Positions 1-12,504 are shown, numbered from the stretch's first letter. The stretch is 64,000 nt of DNA from Lithospermum erythrorhizon (GCA_019722365.1 JADFUC010000278.1:1116001-1180000); one strand, 5' to 3'. The notes: a model not told the origin generated them from the sequence alone. Numbers and translations: made by a program.

Positions 1-1
1 A

Positions 2-88
2 CTCCCTGGAAATGAGGCACAGCTTTACGCCACCTTGTTAGGACTTCACTCCAATTCTGGCTCTCCTTCCACCCCCTTGCAAATTTAA
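2..88 (+). CDS. C-terminal end of an unrecognised protein (gene starts left of window)
   Basis: Frame 2 is open from the window edge for 28 codons and ends at TAA (86-88). The translation contains NEAQLYATLLGLHS followed by a Ser/Pro-rich end (SGSPSTPLQI). The other two forward frames stop early, and the mixed hydrophobic and Ser/Pro composition looks like a real protein tail, not random AT-rich DNA. I do not recognise the family. The sequence beyond the stop is AT-rich and could be 3' UTR. Weak call: 28 open codons can occur by chance. Confidence 0.35.
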   Translation, partial: LPGNEAQLYATLLGLHSNSGSPSTPLQI

Positions 89-2650
89 GGTAACGACTGT
101 AATGAACAAGCATACCATTATGATTTTGTTAGATTCTTTTACTAACAGTGTTTCTTATATTTGGTTCTCTTCAATACCAAAAGATCCTACAAACTGATTT
201 TTTTAAAAACTGCATATAGTTCTATTAAGTCACAAACTGAAATTATGATTCTTGCAATATATTTATTGATTTATTAGGGACGATGAAATGCGAAGTCAAA
301 AATCTAGGCACATGGCTCTGTAACAACACACGTGTGACACTTGACTATACTTGACCATCAGCCAGTACAATACTGGTCCAGGTGAGCTTTGTCATTCAAT
401 TCTCCGTACTTTGTCACCACCCAACAATAATTAAAACAAATCAGGAATCATTTTTTCATCTCTTGGAGACCTCTAAATAATCAAGATTTCATTCAGCTTA
501 CGTTGTACAATCATTTTTTAATCAAGATACGTTCAAGATTTTGCTATCTAGATATTATGTGAATTTGTAGTAAAGGTAACTTGTGGTTTCTATATCACTT
601 GAGATAGATATTGACTCCTTAATTTTAAATGATGTAGACTTTAGAGAAAGCGATATCAAGTGGCAGACTTATTAAATTTCTTCCTTATTTATTGTTTTAT
701 TTATATTTGTGAAGGGGCCCTATAAGCAAAAGTCGAGCCTATCGTCCATTATGTATTGCCAGATAGCAAGCAAGAAAGCCAAGTTAAGCTGGACACATGG
801 CCATTAGTGGATCAAAGTGTGGATGATAGCAAAATTTGATGCGATAGTTTTGAACAAGCATGGGTTTTCAAGAAAATATGTAAATTACACTAAAGAATAT
901 GTTTTACATATAGAAGAGTATATTTATTACTAACTTCGGCAGAACAGTTGAACATTTTACTAGCGATTGGTAAAGATTTGAACCCATGATATTTTAGTTA
1001 ATTACACAAGATGGTACTTCACTTCAAGTACACATATATCAAACATATGGCTGAATGAGATTCGTTTTCTAAGTCTGGTATAGATGATCAATTATAATAT
1101 ACTCCAAACTAGATTGTTTTACAAGTTGAATTATGTAGGGCTCAAAAACCAAAGTTGCATTATGCAGGACTAGCATAGCTTAAAATGGTGAGGCTTGGTG
1201 AAACTCCAAGAACAGATGTGTCTCAGAATAATAAACAGGTGCACCACTTGATTTCAGCTACTTTTTTGTTGTTGTGTACAACCAGAAGATTTTATATACA
1301 TGATACTAGTTTCTAGCTCATTCCATTAGAATCTTGTCATCGTTGAAGATTAAAGAGTAATTTTTGTCCGTTCAAAGTAAAAAATCAAGTAAATTCGTAG
1401 ATGCATTGATTCAATATATATTTAAAAAATACTCGTAGAAGCACGTCAAAATGTTGCGTTGAAATTAAAAGTGGCCAAGTATTTTAAAATAATTTTTTTC
1501 TTGGGATGGCAATTAAAAAAATCAGGAAAGAGTAACATTTAAGATAACTACGTTAGCCTTTAAAGGAGTGACGTCGAATTTTGCAATATAAAAAAAAAAT
1601 TGAATGGCGTATGCGTTAAAGGTTTATCTTTAATATCGATTAGATTACAGTTTTTATATAATCTTAAGGTCCTTGGACTAATTTTGACTTCATTCTTTAT
1701 ACATAATATCATTTCTTGCTTATTATATTTCATACTAAAACTATATTTGAATTATAAAAAATTATTTGATAGCATAATACATTAATATATTTAAATGGGT
1801 TGTTTTGTTTATGTTATTATTGGCATCCTTTATTTTTTATAATTACCAATTTAATATTATTTATTACTTTTTAATAATTTAATTTTAAATAAAAATCATT
1901 AGTTAAAATCAATTAAATGTTAAGGTATATATATAGAAGGTTATAAGGCTATATCTGATAGTCATGGTTTCAACACCTCTTTTCCAATTTTATTAACAAG
2001 CATTAAATCTTACCACCCTGCTTTCACACGTAATAATTCAAACTCATTCGGCTTTCTGGCTCTCTGATGGTTTGTTTAATAAAATTGTGTAGTACCCGCT
2101 ACTATTTTATATTCTTATTTACTTATATTTTATTTTATGATTAAATAATTATAACGGTTATCATTTTATAATTAAATAAAAATAATTAATACTTAAATAA
2201 ATTATTTTTTGATATTTTTATAAACAAAATTTATTTAAGTATTTATTAAATAATTTTTTAATCTCGTATTCTAATTAATTTTCTTACTTGAATAAATAAA
2301 CCACAGCGATTGGAATAATTATTAAAGAGCAAAAAAGTTACAAACAACAAAAAATGTAATGCAATGTGGCGTACGTAACAACTAATGAAATACAAATAAC
2401 ACGCGGTCGTATAATCGATCAACGTTATAATCAAACTCTTAAAGCCTGCTGATAAGACTCTAAAAATCTTTAATCACGAAACATTCCGAACTTTGCCTAT
2501 GTTCTTGACTAGATCTACTTGTAATTAAGTGATGTACATTTAAATCAACGATTCGGTCTAGTATCTTGCTTGTGATTTAATCGAGGTAGTACCAGTGAGA
2601 ATAGTTTGTGAATTGTAATAGACCAGCTGCCTGGCATTGATATAATCGGT
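89..2650. other. AT-rich intergenic stretch
   Basis: No gene seen. Long AT-rich tracts dominate, notably 1,480-2,300. A short stretch near 975-990 (agatttgaacccatgat) resembles a reversed pol III B box and may be a SINE scrap, but nothing around it confirms that. Confidence 0.5.
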
Positions 2651-2659
2651 CTGATATTT

Positions 2660-3690
2660 GGCATATGTATCTAGATTCATCCTCAATGATAATGTATGCA
2701 ATATGATACGTCGTCTAAATGATGATAATAAAATCGTCTATGGTGACCCAGCGTTATTTGGTTCACGAATGATTTTAAATCGAGCTTGGAGCACTCCAAA
2801 TTTACGTTCGATGTCCTTTAAACATCCACCGTGATATTTTGCAACAACTTATCGATTCCTTTCCCAGGAAGTCTAATTGATTTGTCGAAAGTTGGATAAG
2901 AAAGGGGTAGATATCGTCGGCGAATGAGTAAATAAATATTATAAGGGCGTTGATTCCGCAGTAAGTTCACTCTTGGGTATTTTCACATTCGGCGTCGCCG
3001 AACACCGATAAACCGTTACAGAATGTTTATATGTCGTTATTGCCGAGCATCCGAGAAAAAGGCAAAGCCAATTCATAAAATCTTAGAACAGTACGCTTGA
3101 GAATAATAGTGGTGGTTCTTTTGTCCGTCTAGTAAATTGACCTTCGAACTTGTAGGACAATTTTTCCATTCAATCTTGTCTGATCGATACTCCCGGTCGT
3201 CTAGGGGAATTTTCATGTCTACATTTAACTTTGCCAATGTGCTGCGTGTCATTAAATGCTTCGTTTGGAATACCAGTACACTTGCTCATACAGATGTATG
3301 ACTCTTCTGAGAATACGTAACCACTCAGCGATGTAGTACCTCCTATTTTGATGTGTTCATCCACAGCGTATTGTAGCTTAATATATCTTGCCGTTATTAG
3401 TTTGTGAGTACATTCTTAATGGAGATATACCTTACATTTGGCGGCATCAAACTCTTTGGGTGAAGTAGTTGTCAATGTTTGAAAGGTCCCCAATGATTCG
3501 AAGGAAAACATGTTTCCGCATCCGAAATCGTCGACGAAACATTGTCTCGTCATATGTAGGTTCATTGGAAAAGTAGTGAAATCGATATATGTTTAGTTCG
3601 CGATTTGCATGATCTCTGTTGAGATATTTTCTCTTACTACGAGGTGCATTGTCTTATAATATTTGTTTGTGACGCTCTCTCTACGTCGAT
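2660..3690 (-). pseudogene. PIF/Harbinger transposase remnant
   Basis: Read on the minus strand this is the DDE nuclease of a plant PIF/Harbinger element. In order: an open stretch with YLNRDHANRE and then the hallmark MFRRRFRM (about 3,520); DEHIKIGGTT (about 3,350); a GSID segment, where the first catalytic Asp is expected, next to WKNCPTSS (about 3,160); GNNDI (about 3,030); an ADDIYP segment (about 2,910); KDIERKFGVLQARFK followed by IIREPNN (2,751-2,820); and IIIEDE (about 2,690). Stops and frame changes separate these blocks, so the gene is dead. The order matches the family. The presumed ORF1 partner lies on the same strand to the right. Terminal inverted repeats and the 3-bp target duplication were not found. 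Confidence 0.85.
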
Positions 3691-3867
3691 TGAGGATTTA
3701 CACTGCTCTCAATTTCAGAGATTGCTTTTTGTAGGCCGATGCTAGAAAAAATTTGTGGATGAACCAATTTGTTTGAAAAAATTTGTAAGTAAAAGAATAA
3801 GATTTGTAATATTTGTAGAAGCTTTGGATGAGTTGGTAGAGTATAAATAAGTTGTTATTTATAAGAA

Positions 3868-4085
3868 GTTGAGTGGTTGAAATCAACGGACTCCAAGGTA
3901 AGAATTAGATTGAGTTAATTAAAAGATAAGATCCCCGATTTAGGATTTATTAGTTGAAATCAAACGAACTCAGATAAAGTCGCAATTGAGTTAATTAAAA
4001 ATATGATCGATTTAGAAGTTGAGTTGTTGAAATCGACGGACTCCAAGATAAGAATTAAATTGAGTTAATTAAAAGATAAGAAAAT
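3868..4085. repeat. Imperfect tandem repeat, about 75-bp period, three units
   Basis: Three units share ttgaaatcNacggactcca followed by a gaattagattgagttaatt-like part. They begin near 3,876, 3,953 and 4,026. The array lies between the transposase and ORF1 remnants of the PIF/Harbinger element, so it is probably internal to that element. The middle unit is the most diverged. Confidence 0.6.
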
Positions 4086-4479
4086 AGTTTTATTGAAAAA
4101 CGTACATCAAAATAGAAAAACATACAACAAAAGGTGCTTGTACATGAAAGGTGAAAACTTAGCATATCGATGCTCAAAACCTTTTGGCTTAAAACACATA
4201 AAGCTTCAAAACACACATCAAAGAAGAAAACAAACATTGAAGGAGGACTAATTATTTTCCAAACAATTCAGTGACATTTCCCACTTTAAAAGCTTTTTAG
4301 CTCCGATTAAATGAAATGTTCCTTCTGTTAACTTCATAAACTTACATCTGCTTTCTTTGATTACACTCCTGCTGTTTGTGTGGCTAATATGTCCATCGTT
4401 CGAACTCTTTGTCTTTATATTATTTAAATTCATTACACTCACCATTTACATTTACAAGCCACTCCGCACCGCTTCTTTT

Positions 4480-5240
4480 TATGTTTTTGGCTCACTCTTC
4501 CCAATTAGTTGATAGTGTTTAGTGCTGCGTCGCTCTGCGTGATCTCTTGGATCATAACTACTACGAGATCGATTATTTCTTCAACGACTCAGCGCGTGGT
4601 TGATGCCGAATGACGCGTAGACATGAAATTAAAATCACCATTAACACCCACTTTATCTAGTTCATGAGCTTTTGTCGATATATCATTCTCCGACCAGTTT
4701 GTTTAATAGGTTTAAGCGAGTTATCATAGTAGCGTGTCCATTTAATCCCGATATTTTGTTGATGTAGTTAAAATGATTTCTCTGAGGCGACTCCGTTGCG
4801 TGGGCTAGAACGATACTCATTCTGATAATCAACACTTTACCCCAATATCTTCTTTTTTCACAATTTTAACTTGCGTAATAACTGCTCTGTTAATATTTAA
4901 TCCAACGGCTAAGTAGCGCCCATATTTTGTTCGGTGGTCCATTTGGGGGGCTTTTCTTTCGAGCGTTAGTTTGAATACTCCTATTTGGAGTATCTTCGTG
5001 CTTCCCTTCATGTTACCCAGTTTATTTATTGTTGAAAATCAGTGCGTTGCTCAAATATTTGGAACATTTTCATTCCCCCCTAGCATATAAGGATTATAAG
5101 GAGGTGGTTGAGAGTAATATTGCATCATCGATGCATAATATGGATGGTAATTTGGTACAGCTGAAGGCATATTGAAATTTGGTGGAAAACCAAAATTTGG
5201 GATATTTTGAGGACGTGGTTGTGTTTGGAAGATTGATTAT
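4480..5240 (-). pseudogene. PIF/Harbinger ORF1 (Myb/SANT-like) remnant
   Basis: On the minus strand the right end reads as a Pro/Asn/Tyr-rich leader (NFGFPPNFNMP, then PPPYNPYM; 5,080-5,215). After a gap comes RKAPQWTTEQN (about 4,950), then broken pieces resembling the SANT domain (HFNYINK, YYDNSLK; 4,660-4,800). A Pro/Asn-rich leader followed by a W-T-T-E-Q-N SANT start is typical of the plant PIF/Harbinger ORF1 partner, often mislabelled in databases as GST T3-like or NAM-associated. Several stops and frameshifts. In living elements ORF1 and transposase act together in transposition; neither can here. Confidence 0.75.
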
Positions 5241-5379
5241 CAAATTGATAATTACTGAAATTTTAATAGTTAAAAGGATAATTAGTCTAATTTTAAATAT
5301 TCAAAGAGTTATTATTAGGATCCATTTCACTAAAAATATATTGAAAGATAAAAAAATAAGAGTTTAGTAAAGGGATAAA

Positions 5380-8085
5380 TAGGAATAATTATATTGAAAT
5401 GATTGATTTTTATTTCCAAATCAAATGAACAAATCTCTATTTGTAAGAAAAGAAAAATGAATTTTGGTATATAAAAAATTTAAATTCCGAATCAAAGCGA
5501 GCCAATAATCGTACATCTCATGACCCTGCACTCCAGAGGCAGGATACTTGTCGCGTATGTAACGCAGTTCATTTCACCTGTAGCTGTTCCACAGCAATTC
5601 AACATATTGAATTCCTCTCATAATTTAATGGATACATGATAAATATTTTTATTTTTGCTTTAATGGTTTGAGGTGTTTAAACGATTTGTCTAACGCCGAA
5701 TTTAATAGCCCAGATGCAATAGTGAACTAATATTTGATTTAATGTTAAAGACACTTATTGACATAAAATAAAATTTAAGGGACTAAAGTAATACAAAAAA
5801 TTAGAAGCTTAGATTAGCATTTAAGTTAAATTCGGGAGCTTCGATATTAATTTACCTTAAAAAAATAATGGTCTCGAGGCCCTTTCTGCTGTGATGCAAA
5901 ATCACTGATGCTTAGGTAGTTAGGTGCACAATTCAGGCACAAAGAAGTCCAATATTAAGGTAATAATAAATTTGGCGTTACCTTGCTAGACTAAATTGGT
6001 TGGAAAATCATGGTCAGACTTCATAAGTCATACTTTCTTCAGTTTTTTTTTACCGATCATATAAAGCTTTTTTAGACAATTATTAATAAAAATTACAAGT
6101 AATTAAAATATGTATTAAAAATATAAAATATTAATTGATTAAAATTATATTGTTATGATTGATTAATGAAGTTTAATGAAAAAATGCTCAAAATACATTA
6201 AAAATATAAAATTACAATTTATTATGCTAGAATGACAATTTTTTTAAAATAAAAATATGATATTAAAATGACAACTAAAAAAAATCAGAGTAATTATTTG
6301 GACAATTTACGAGTAGAGCAAAGATAGAGTTTTATGTGCTTGCTGAAAACTACGCGCGGGTGCTCCATGGCCATTGACCAATAAAAACAAAAAGTCAACA
6401 TGTCGACTGCTCAAATTTTGACCGTGTGAAACTGTGAATAAAGTGAAAAATTGAGGTCAGCAGCCTCGATCCTGACGACTCATACCCCTTCCTACAATCC
6501 CACTTTAATTTTTGTTTTAATTTTTTTGAAATTCAATTTTAATAATTAATTATTTATTATTCATTATTCTAAAAAATATAAAATTTATATATATAATTGG
6601 ATTCGTCTTTTAAAATATTTTCATAATATTAATTTTAATTTTTTAATAATATAATTAAGAGTAATAGAAAGATTTAATACCGATATATGAGAAATTTAAT
6701 TAAAATGGATTGGAAAAACTATATACTTATAGCTTATATCATGTTTTAAATGACAAATATACTCATTCTAGTGGAGTATTATAAATGATTATTTATCGTT
6801 CTATAAGATACTCCATGCATCTGGAGTAAAACAAGCATCCATCGCGTTCTTATAAATGTTTTATTTTTCTTCTTATTGGGAGACATACACACAGAGACAC
6901 TGATCCTTCAAATATATGGAAATTAATGTGTTTGGTATTCTGCTAGCTTTGAGTAACTAGTTATGATTTCCTTCAATTCCTTCATATGACATGTCCACAA
7001 CATTGTCCATCTTCATTGTGCCTTGTCTGTCTATGTTCACATGTTCCCCTCCAGATTTTTCATGCGAGGGGCATAGGCTTTAATTTGTTTCAAATCGAGC
7101 ACGTTTAAATTATAAGTTCTCTGAGAGATTAACTAATGTAGCAAGTTAATAAGTTTCATTTTTATCAAGTGTGGGTTAGGAACATGTATCATGTATGTAT
7201 TTCCTAAACCTATTTCCTCTAAGGCCAATAAGTTGGTTTATAGGTAAAAAGAGCCAATAAGTTGGTTTATAGGTAAAAAGATATCTTCCTAAATATTGAA
7301 GTTAGGATGTTCGGATTTTGCTAGTCTATCTGGAGGAGGTAAATGTAAATATGTATCTAACCATTTAAGGTAAATAAATGTAAATATGTAATGTAACCAT
7401 TTAAGGTAAATAAATGTAAACAATAGCATGTAACCATTTAGGTAAATATAAATTCTTTTGTAACCACTCAAAAACCTTGATGTTTCTCAATTTTGAATGG
7501 AACGTCATAATTCCATAATAAATTTAATTTAACACAAAAAATCCTCCATAGAAGACCTATATATACATTTTTTATCTTTGGTTTGCCAAGACAAACTAGT
7601 GACACTCTTTTACATGATTACTTACCACTTTGTTGCAACTACCAATAGCCAATATTTGTGACACGAGTTGGTAACTGAGAAATTAGGAATTTTATAAAGG
7701 GGAAAAACAAAGTAATTAATATTATATATATAAAAGAAATATACAAAAATTAAAAGGGCTTGCTTAATTTTGAATAAATAAATGATAAAATTACATTTTT
7801 TAATAATAAAAATATAATTTTAATTTTAAAAAGAAACAGTGCCCTCATGCTCCCTAGTTGCTCCGGTTACTTTCCGTCTCGAAAGTTTCAAAATACCATA
7901 ACAAGAAAAACAGAGTAATCCTCCAATCCAGACTAGAATAATCAACTAAATATCTAATGGTCAAGCCAACTGTCAATCTTTTAATTTATTTATTCTAAAT
8001 AAGTCATATAACTACAAAACAAAAAGGCAAAAGATATAGCAAAAGTACAATAGAAGTGTAGGTCTTTTATGTATGATTCAATTTT
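5380..8085. other. AT-rich intergenic stretch with short tandem repeats
   Basis: No gene is supported. Three W-box cores (TTGAC) lie within about 60 bp at 6,370-6,425. The tandem repeats at 7,224-7,450 are listed separately. The rest is low-complexity AT-rich DNA. Confidence 0.5.
7224..7450. repeat. Two adjoining short tandem arrays
   Basis: The first array is two nearly exact 29-bp units (gccaataagttggtttatag then gtaaaaaga) at 7,224-7,281. The second is three to four units of about 36 bp built on aaccatttaaggtaaat with taaatgtaaa, at 7,345-7,450. A short reading frame on the minus strand here is only a by-product of the repeat. Confidence 0.75.
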
Positions 8086-8089
8086 ATCG

Positions 8090-8615
8090 GGCTAATAAAC
8101 TTAGAAGTATAAGATTAAGATATAGTAAACTTTTATAGCTATTGATCCTATCATAGATACAGGTCTCCAACTCTAAAACCTTAAATGATTTTTTAGGGAA
8201 GCGATTCAGAGCATGCAGAGATTCGATCATGAGCATCCAAACCCAATGATGACAATATCGTTGTGGTAATACCCGAACAAAACTAAGATAGGGTAAACTT
8301 TTTATAACTACTAGTCCCGCGCATTATGGCACATAAAGGATTTTTTAGGGAGACATAGTTCGGCTTCTTGCCGAGATTCGATCGCTTAGGCCTTTTTAAG
8401 CGATGTCGCTTTGTGTGCCATTGGGCAATAATCACCAGAATTAGCCCAATATAGGATAAAGCTTTTTATAGTGGCGTCTACATTTCTGGTCTGATAAAAT
8501 GCAGAAACTGAAAGCAATGTTTAGGGAATGCAATTAAAGCATATCGATATTCAGTCTAGACCTCCTTAGGGATGTTAGTGTATGTGGCATTGAGGCAACA
8601 ACACTGGACTTAAAC
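8090..8615 (-). repeat. Three tandem tRNA-related SINE-like units
   Basis: Three related units of about 150-180 bp follow one another. Shared landmarks are gataNNgtaaacttttta-like sequence near 8,112, 8,284 and 8,451, and ttttttaggga-like sequence near 8,190, 8,341 and 8,518. Read on the minus strand, the middle unit has an A-box-like TTGCCCAATGG (about 8,425) and a B-box-like CGATCGAATCTC (about 8,378). The third has TTGCCTCAATGCC (about 8,595). This box order and spacing fits a tRNA-derived SINE. No flanking target duplications were identified. The last unit ends about 190 bp before the SOFL start codon. Confidence 0.5.
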
Positions 8616-8647
8616 AATCTTTGACTGTCACTCTTCTTCTCTATATC

Positions 8648-8657
8648 TTTATATATT
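8648..8657 (+). promoter_or_regulatory. Candidate TATA box of the SOFL gene
   Basis: tttatatatt lies about 150 bp upstream of the SOFL ATG at 8,805, a normal distance for a plant TATA box plus 5' leader. It is just right of the SINE-like cluster. Motif only. Confidence 0.35.
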
Positions 8658-8804
8658 GAGAACCTAGCATAGAGAATACATGCAGCAACAAACTCCCGAA
8701 GTAATTCACTTATTACCATTTTCTCCTTTTTATTTCCTTCTTTCTTATTCAAAAAGAATCAAAGCAAAAAGGCCTAGAACTTAAAGAATCTACTTGGGCT
8801 AAAT

Positions 8805-9829
8805 ATGAACTTATCAAATTCTGAATGCAGCAGTGGTTGTGAATCAGGATGGACCAGATACTTTGATCAGTACTCAGATGCTCCTCAAGATCAACACAAT
8901 AAGATTGATGAAGAAAAAACATGGAGAAGCAAAGGGGGGTACTTCAATGATGATGATATAGAAGAAGTTGAAGATTTGTCCATGGTCTCTGATGCATCAT
9001 CTGGTCCTCCTCACCTCCATGAAGATGAGAACTGTTTTGTTAAAAACGAATTTAATTCATACATATCAGACCACACAAAGGGAAATCAGAAGAAAATGAA
9101 AGGGGTGAAAGGAGATGAAGACAAATCCCATCTTGATGATACTGCTAGCTCCCCTGTTGTGATTTTTTCCAAGGCATGTCATAACTACTCCCTCGAATTC
9201 TAAGTCGTTTTCTCATTTTGAGACTATGAATAAATTTAGAATTGGAGGAAGTACGAAACATGATTTAAAAAACTGTTTTTTAGCACTATATGTATTTCAA
9301 TGTCTACTGTTTCCTTTGCGTAAGTTTTGTTTGAGCTATTCTAAAATGAAGATGAAATTTCACCAGGAGAAGTCTTCATTCAGTAAGCACTTCGGTTTCT
9401 TGAAGACTTCTGTAAAAGGGAAAGGAGCTCCTGCAAAACCAGGTCGGTCACGTGGCAAAATTAAGATTTTTATTTAAGAAAATTAGATGAATCGATACCA
9501 AATAAATAATAAAAAAATATAAAAACATGGTCGGAGATATAAAATAATTTTTGAAAAAATAGATATTAAAGATATGTATTTCAAATTTTGGGCTAATGCT
9601 TGCTATGCCCTTAATTCGGCCACCGTCACTAATTGATTTTTTTAAAGGAAGAAAATATAAAATTTTAATTTCTTTTTTGTTATGTTGATTGCATGAGATT
9701 CAAACCTAATCTACCACAAAATCTATGTCAATAAACTTTTTGTTATGTCCCAGATTTTGTTAACTGTAGTCTGTATTTACCCTTTTAATTCATAAACTAG
9801 CAGGTGGTCTCCAGGGAAAGAAGTGGTAA
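8805..9829 (+). CDS. SOFL: SOB FIVE-LIKE (SOFL) protein, three exons
   Basis: Model: exons 8,805-9,173, 9,367-9,442 and 9,804-9,829 (471 nt, 156 residues). Both SOFL signature blocks are present: SGCESGWTRYFDQ (about residues 6-18) and EDLSMVSDASSGPP (about 56-69). The middle is acidic with a Lys-rich stretch. Exon 2 encodes FSKHFGFLKTS and exon 3 the short basic end GGLQGKKW, as in related proteins. SOFL proteins in Arabidopsis affect cytokinin levels and responses; the biochemical activity is unknown. Intron 1 as modelled uses a GC donor (AAG|GCATGT). A GT donor after CCT at 9,155 would also keep frame and drop seven residues (VVIFSK region). Read-through of the exon 2 donor would give an alternative end at 9,477. 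Family call is firm; exon borders less so. Confidence 0.8.
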
Positions 9830-12504
9830 CAACTAAGGAGGTGACAAGTGGTTTTCATGGGAGAAAGTGGTAATTGAGGAGAAATGCAAAATTTTATTTT
9901 ATTTTTATTTGGAAGAGGAGAAAAGGCTCTAGATATTTAAGGAACATGTTACTGCCTTTTTTTTAGTTTACCCTTTTGTTATTTGTTCCTGTCTTCGTAG
10001 TGGGAAACAACCTGAGAATGTAAATGTCCAACACAAAAATGATCCACCTTTGAATATTTTATTGTATTTCATTTCTTGTCAACAAGAAAATAAAATCTTT
10101 CTTTTTTTAATGCATTTTTGTCTTCCAGTAAGATTTGCTCTCGTGCACGATGTCACCTTGGGCAACTATTCCATATCATTTCATTTGTCTGCTAAAGAAA
10201 TCCATCCAATTTCTTGTTTTCCTATGAAATTGATTTCTCAATTCTTTCTTGCAATAACCTTGATATGAGGACACTTACTAGTTCCCCTTTATTTCATTTT
10301 GTAAGAAAGAGGGGAAATAAAGAAGTGAGCTCATGTTGCTATGTAACTGAGGTGGACTTAGATGGGTAAATACGGTAATGAAATCTACTTGACACTACAA
10401 GAAGACATCTTTGATGGCCATTTGATTCACTCATATCTCATTTTCCATCAAAAGAGGACCAAAAAAGAAGAACCTCACTCTTTTGACATCTAGTCTTTGT
10501 TACATTTTCAATCTCATCTATATTCAACTTTGATTATGCAATTATTGAACTTAGTTTTTCATATCAGAGTACTTTTTTCCAAATCCATATGCAAGGTCTT
10601 GCAATATTCAAAAATGAAAGTTGAATATAGACTTCACATCAGTTTTGAAAAAAAGACAATACTTCCCAGCTATGCATAAGTACCTAAGGAGTAGTGACAA
10701 AATCTCTTTCTTGGAATCTTTGCAATCATTGAAACAATATGAGAAAGAGTAAAGTTGAAGAGTAAATCAACCTAATTAATAACTGTTTTATTCAAGTCAA
10801 ATTATTATAATCTTTGCAATCATTCAACCATCAAGTCTTTTGAACGAAAGTTGCGACTGAAATCATTAGGCTAAAGCACTTTTACTTGGACGCCGCTCAT
10901 CGCGTAAAAAAAATGGGTACTAATCTTGTACGATTCGCTTCAGGCTGGAATTTCGAGGCGAAGCGCCGAGGGTCGTGGTTTAGCGGTTTCACACTTTTAA
11001 AAAATGAATGACATATTACGAGTAAAGTTTCCTTTTCAGTGTTACGTTGTGGTAAAAGGTAAATTGGGATGGAATCATGTGTTTAAACCAAAAGTTATAA
11101 ATCGCTTATTTTGTTTTTTTATTTTATTTTTAAGATAGTGAATATTTGATAATTTTAGGCTTCATTTAATAATAATTAATGATCAAATTCAATTTTAAGA
11201 GTTTTGGGTATTGCTTTTGTGTGTTATAGGTTGTAAATTTGCAGTAATTAAGCACATTGCATCTGAATGGTTACCGTTTGTGCCCAGCTTGCCCCCAATA
11301 TTAATTACTTTAATTTGTAATATTTGAAAAATATCTCTAGATTAAGATTTTTAAGGTAAATATTAAAATTAAATATATTAAGATAATTAATATAATATTA
11401 TTTTAAAATATTTGTATACATTAACTTTGGTAAATTATTATATTTGTTATAAGTTTATTATCCTCCATGTTTATTACATAAAAGATATTCGATAATTTTT
11501 TTTACTATCATTAAATATATCGATCATATATATATAAACAAATTTAAAAGTACATTATATAATATTCCCTCATTTTTATAGTTTCGTTTTAGCCAAAAAA
11601 TTATTTTTTATAATTATCGTTTAACATAATGCATTTTATTCAATGTACTTTTTACTTATTCTCTTGGAAATAAACAACCAACCCGATCATATTATTTTAA
11701 TTGATTGTCGCTCTACATTCGATACGCACGGCTATTTTCTTTTCTTAAATCTATGTGCAAAAGTACTAGCAACAACAAAAAACGGAGGAGTATTAATTTA
11801 TTTAATGTAACCTATATTAAATTCTTCAAAATAATATTATATTAATTATCTTAAAATATTTAATTTAATATATACTTTAAAATCTTAAGCTAAATATTTT
11901 TAAACTATTAAATTAAAAGCAATTATATTAAAGTCATTAGGGCTCAATAATCCTTATGCTGAGGACCCGTTGTCGCTTTATAACTTACGACACCTGTAAA
12001 CTCTTCAAAATTATATTTTGACCCCAAAGTGGGCAAAATGATAATTATAATGCTTGCAGTTAAATTAAGACTAAATACTTTTACGATTATTTATCTAGGG
12101 CGAATTCTTTAGCTAGTCATAGCCCAGAGACGAAAGTGCAACACGAATTCGCGGTGGGGCCAATTCTTTACAATTAACTTCTGGCTTCTGAACCCACCAT
12201 CTTGTTAGTAGCGTTTGAGTTTTATATTAGCAATGTATGGGCCAGAGAAAAAATATCATTCTTTCATGACTAAATTGTTGCTATATTATAGATTAGTTAG
12301 CATTGTTATTTATTTACTAATGTATTAAATATTGTGTGATAGATATAACAAAGAAGTAAATTGAAAGAAGAGATACTCAAAATTTTACGCCACGAGCATA
12401 AACAACCATAACAAACAAAGGAAAGAAAAGGTATTTAGGAGTTCGTTAGAGTTGCCTCGTTCAACTGATGAATTATTCTTTCCTCCCAGCGTCGTCGGCG
12501 TCGA
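9830..12504. other. Intergenic DNA, no gene seen
   Basis: AT-rich sequence with a slightly more GC-rich patch at 10,870-10,990 that I cannot identify. Short open frames at 10,050-10,268 and 10,497-10,679 have low-complexity, AT-driven translations and are not called. Confidence 0.5.

Noticed and set aside
10050..10679. Two plus frames of 72 and 60 codons
   Set aside because: Phe/Leu/Ile-rich translations of AT-rich DNA without domain, codon bias or splice context.
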